Positions 60,500 through 64,000 of a stretch of DNA of 64,000 bases are shown piece after piece. The notes under the pieces are model-generated. The model worked only from the letters and a program-made list of their open reading frames with translations. It ran no database searches and was not told where the DNA came from. Made by a program: the position numbers and the translations under genes. How positions within the stretch are numbered: position 1 is the stretch's first letter; every line of letters starts with the position of its first letter. Origin of the DNA: Talinum fruticosum (lineage: Eukaryota; Streptophyta; Magnoliopsida; Caryophyllales; Talinaceae); assembly GCA_021018815.1 (NCBI GenBank), contig JAITYX010000032.1, forward strand, positions 5,359,501 to 5,423,500. The letters run 5' to 3'.

Positions 60500-62980
60500 G
60501 GCGCCGTCTCGTGGGGAGGAAGGTAGCATATGGTCGCCGGTGGCACTCGATCTCGATCCAAGATGACTCGCGACACGAACAACCCACCAGTCCCTCACCC
60601 TCATCGTTTAATGCCTACGGGGGCCAATCCCGCGACGCTCCTCAACCCGAGGATGCGGAATCATCACAGCGGTCCACCGGCAACCGCCACACCCAACTGG
60701 GAGGGGTACGTCACCATAGGGGCTCTCCGTAACCTAATAGAGACCCTTAAAACGACCGTCGCACGACAAGTGCAAGAGCAAGTGTGAGCCACCATGGAAC
60801 AGCGCATGCCAATCATGCCCTTCCACTACGCCCCAACTCCCGGGTATGGCACAACCCCTGGGAGGTCAGCCTGTTGGCTACTTCTGGCGGGATGCCTTCC
60901 CACGCAGCCCCGTAACGACCAACTAAGGCACCAACCGCGCTTGCTCCCGAGCAGCCAAGTGCCCTCCCAACAAGGCGTCACGAAGAAGGCGACGCACGAG
61001 AAATTATCGACGCAAAGAAAGCTCTCCATAAAGCCAACAAGAACATTGCAACTTCGCACACGGCCTCGACCCCCTATGCTACCCACAAGCAGGCATTCCG
61101 CCCGGTTCGACGATCATGGAGGCGCCCTTGCCCCAAACAAGGAGCGAAGACCCTGGGGAGCAGAAGGTCCGCTAGTCCCGCATGATCAGCTACACGTAGC
61201 CGCAATTCTCATCGAGCCCGCAATGCCCCAAGGCGCGACCAAGAACGGTCCGCCGTCCGAGAGCGGGAACGATCAAGAGAAAGGCGTCATGAGCGATCAA
61301 ATCCGAAGGGTCCCGAGAAGTCGGAGAGGACCAGGCACACTCCTCCTCGATCCGAGAGGAGGAAGAGTCCTTCCCCGGTGGAAGTTCCACGCCACCAACC
61401 CCGCGTCGTCCCCATCTCTCGGCTCCGATTCAAGGCCAACCTGCAATGCTTTCAACACTCCATTTTCGATGAAGATTACGAATGCTCCCGAATGAAGAAG
61501 ATAAAGGTTCCAAACATTGATCCATACAATAGCACAACCGATCCTCGAAGATCACTTGGCATACTACAACTCCCACATGTACGTTCAGGACGGGGACGAT
61601 GCAACCTCACCGCCGATTCTTCCCTGCTACACTAAAGGGAGTCGCGCAGTAAATGGTTCAACAATGTTCCCCAAGGGAGCATCTCTTCCTTTGAAGAGCT
61701 ATGCGAGAAGTTCGTCGCACAATTCATTGCGAGTTGCAAGCGTAATAAGACTAGCATCCACATCTCCAAGATTAAGCAAGGGAGAAACGAGACCCTTAAA
61801 GACTATGTCCGAAGGTTTCATGGAGAGGCCGTCCTTATCTCTCGACTCCGCAAGATGGAGTCGCCTACACCGCCTTCCTTAACGGACTCGAAGCGGAAGA
61901 TTTAAATTTTCCCTCGATGAACAAAAGGTGTCTACCTTGGCGTAAGCACTCCGAAAGGCGGCCGACTTTATTCGAGCCACAGAGATCTCGTGCGGAGGAA
62001 GGAGATGAGGTCGAAAGAAAGGAGGAGATGGAAAATTTAATCCTCGAAATGAAGTGGACCACCGCTTCAACACCGACCCCCGGAGCATTCTTATGGAGAT
62101 CAAGAAATCGCCTCCCATGCTCAAGAAATCGCCTCCCATGTCCACTCCTGCGAAAGCGCGAGCTTCCAACAAATATTGCGAATTTCATGAACAAACCGGA
62201 CACAACACTACAGAGTGTCGCGCATTAAAGAAGGCGCTTGGGGAGTTGGCGACAATGGGCAAATTGATCGCTTTCTCAAAAAGATACTTATGGAGCACAA
62301 GGAGGTTCTTCAAGGCAAGGATATGAGCACTACGAGGATGACGATGCTACTAAGATTGTAGCCACTATCGCTGGGGATTTGCAGGGGGCACGACCCTCTC
62401 CTCTTGGAAGGCTCACCTCAGAGCGCTCAACAAGTCCCGATCACCGGCCAACCTCCACCTCTGAAGGCGCCCACAATGACCTTCGGCGAACAAGACTTGA
62501 AAAGTATGGCCGCCCCACATGAGGATCCTTTGGTCATCACATCGAAGATTTCGGACGCCATAGTCCGCAGGGTTCTTATCGACACAGGGAGCTCGGTAGA
62601 CGTCATCACCATGGAGTGCCTAAGACAGCTGAAGTATGCCGCTCGTAATCTGGTTTCCCCGTCAATCCCGTCGTCGGATTCGGAGGGCGGACGATACACC
62701 CCATAGGCATGATCCGCCTACCGCCGTGGTTGGAGAGAAGGTTAGGGCCGAAACATCGAAGTTAAATTCCTAGTGATCGACACCCCTTCGCCTACAACGT
62801 CATCATTGGACGTCCCACCCTCAACCGGATCAAGGCGGTCGTCGCTCCATACCTTCTCCTCATGAAGTATGAGCTTGATGACGGATCCATAGGTGAGACC
62901 TACGGAGACCAAAAGATCGCACGTGAATGCTACGTAGTAAGCCTTCGACCTTTGATGGAGAAGCAGAAAGATGAGGGGTA
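60500..62980 (+). pseudogene. Ty3/gypsy gag-protease region, frameshifted
   Basis: Gag begins near 60530 (MVAGGTRSRSK). The retrotransposon gag core is recognisable between 61490 and 61990 across several frames. A zinc knuckle YCEFHEQTGHNTTECRALK is intact at about 62172-62230. An aspartic protease motif (VLIDTGSSVDVI) is at about 62570-62605, followed by IIGRPTLNRIKAV near 62800. Several frame changes and stops make it non-functional. GC content is clearly higher than its surroundings, a sign of separate origin. Confidence 0.8.
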
Positions 62981-64000
62981 GACTCATGATGATCCTCAGG
63001 GTAAGAAGTCGAAAGTGGAGCCCCAACCAAAGTCTTCGAGACGATGATGGTGTGCCTCACTACCACGTAAGATTATGTCAAGGTCCGGCTTGCACCTCCC
63101 AAAGACATCAAGCTCATGAGATAGTGGTGCTTATGTAAATAGTTCAAGCTCATTATCCGGCGTGGGGCCTTTCTTTAAAGACCCACCCAGCTTAAGTTCC
63201 AGAGATTTTGTAAAGGAATCACCCACGATTGACGCGACTTTTCCAAAAGCGCTCAACGGGGGCACACATTCCTCCCTTCCGTACGGACTTCGATCTTTCA
63301 TCAATACAATGAGCAAGTTTTTTGCATCTTGGCGTCTCATACTTTACTTTCAGACGATCTTGGGGGCATGAATAGGGCTAATACAATCCCCTAGAACACC
63401 CAAGTCCCTAGTTCCTTTCGTTGTATTTTCTTAACTTTGTCAAAGTTAGAAGAAAAAGTTGTATATTTTTCATTGTATAGGGGCTAAGATGACCTCTAAG
63501 GCAGCCTACGCTGCTAGTTTCTTTCGTTGTATGTTTTTCATTGTGCCGATTTTGGGGCAACACTCGGGGCTAATACAATCCCCTAGGACAGCCAAGTTGT
63601 AAAACTCAAAGAAGATCCCACTATGATCATGTACCCCAAGTGGCAAGAAAGCAAAAATCGGCAACAATAAAAAGAAGCAACGAGGCAAGTAAGCATCCAA
63701 CAAGCATCAAAGCAAGGATCGATCGAAGATAAAAGTTCGAGCAAAACGAAAGAGTATCAAGTCATAATGGCACGCAGAACGTCAAAAATAACTCATATCC
63801 CACGGGGCCAATCCTCGAGCCATCTTTGGCATCCTCGCCAACGCCATCATCCTCTGGGATCTCCCCTCCTTTGGCGCTTTCTCCTAAGGGATTGATACGG
63901 CCAAAGAGCTTGACTCCAAGGTGAGATCTTCAGACTAAGATCCAAGCATAACCCAAGTAAATGCCAAGCATGAAGAGAATGACTATGGTCTTCAAATGCG
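62981..64000 (+). mobile_element. Retroelement 3' spacer without reverse transcriptase
   Basis: After the protease the sequence passes into non-coding DNA with no YxDD, RNase H or integrase motif seen. A block 'ggggctaatacaatccccta' recurs at about 63375-63400 and 63566-63590, and 'ctagttyctttcgttgta' also recurs. Such repeats sit before the 3' LTR in some plant gypsy elements. The window ends before any 3' LTR. Confidence 0.5.

Noticed and set aside
60794..61495. 233-aa plus-strand ORF in the retroelement
   Set aside because: GC-rich chance frame; the gag similarity lies in other frames over this interval.
61865..62203. Minus-strand ORFs over the gag zinc knuckle
   Set aside because: Shadow of the plus-strand gag region.

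Overview
The window looks like nuclear DNA of a eudicot plant. The evidence is AT-rich intergenic sequence, short exons with GT-AG introns, plant gene families (cell-wall invertase with its 9-nt mini-exon, ubiquitin-eL40 fusions, uS11/RPS14, an ORANGE-like chaperone, a phytochelatin-synthase-domain gene), telo-box and site II motifs in ribosomal-protein promoters, and plant-type MITEs, Helitrons, hAT pieces and a Ty3/gypsy fragment. I cannot name the species.

Layout. 1-4.0 kb: AT-rich DNA with at least one MITE. 4.1-9.3 kb (+): a seven-exon cell-wall invertase (GH32) gene, complete except for one missing base in exon 3. 9.7-29.6 kb (-): five tandem five-exon ubiquitin-eL40 fusion genes, called here U1 to U5 from left to right, plus one orphan exon. 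U5 encodes canonical plant ubiquitin and eL40. U1-U4 keep every exon, phase and frame but have changed ubiquitin residues, 4-5 extra residues at the ubiquitin/eL40 junction and altered eL40 tails. A tRNA-Gly(TCC) and several MITEs lie within the array. 32.5-34.4 kb (+): an intact RPS14 gene. Its 3' half, with downstream DNA, is repeated at 37.3-39.7 kb as a truncated pseudogene with a broken splice acceptor. A frameshifted B3-domain gene lies between the two repeats. 39.8-43.4 kb (-): an ORANGE-like (ORL) gene whose last exon looks degenerate. 45.5-47.0 kb: the 3' end of a hAT transposase. 47.5-51.2 kb (-): a short phytochelatin-synthase-domain gene with the Cys-His-Asp triad but no C-terminal domain. 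52.2-52.9 kb: a second copy of the B3 pseudogene, ending at a Helitron tip. 52.9-59.3 kb: two Helitrons of one family, the right one holding decayed RPA70-like exons. 59.8-64.0 kb: a GC-richer Ty3/gypsy remnant with gag and protease but no visible reverse transcriptase.

The genes do not form one pathway. The ubiquitin array, RPS14 and the B3 copies together show repeated local duplication. The most interesting signal is the tandem series of divergent but open ubiquitin-eL40 genes, since both protein halves are normally almost invariant. The phytochelatin-synthase-like short gene is second.
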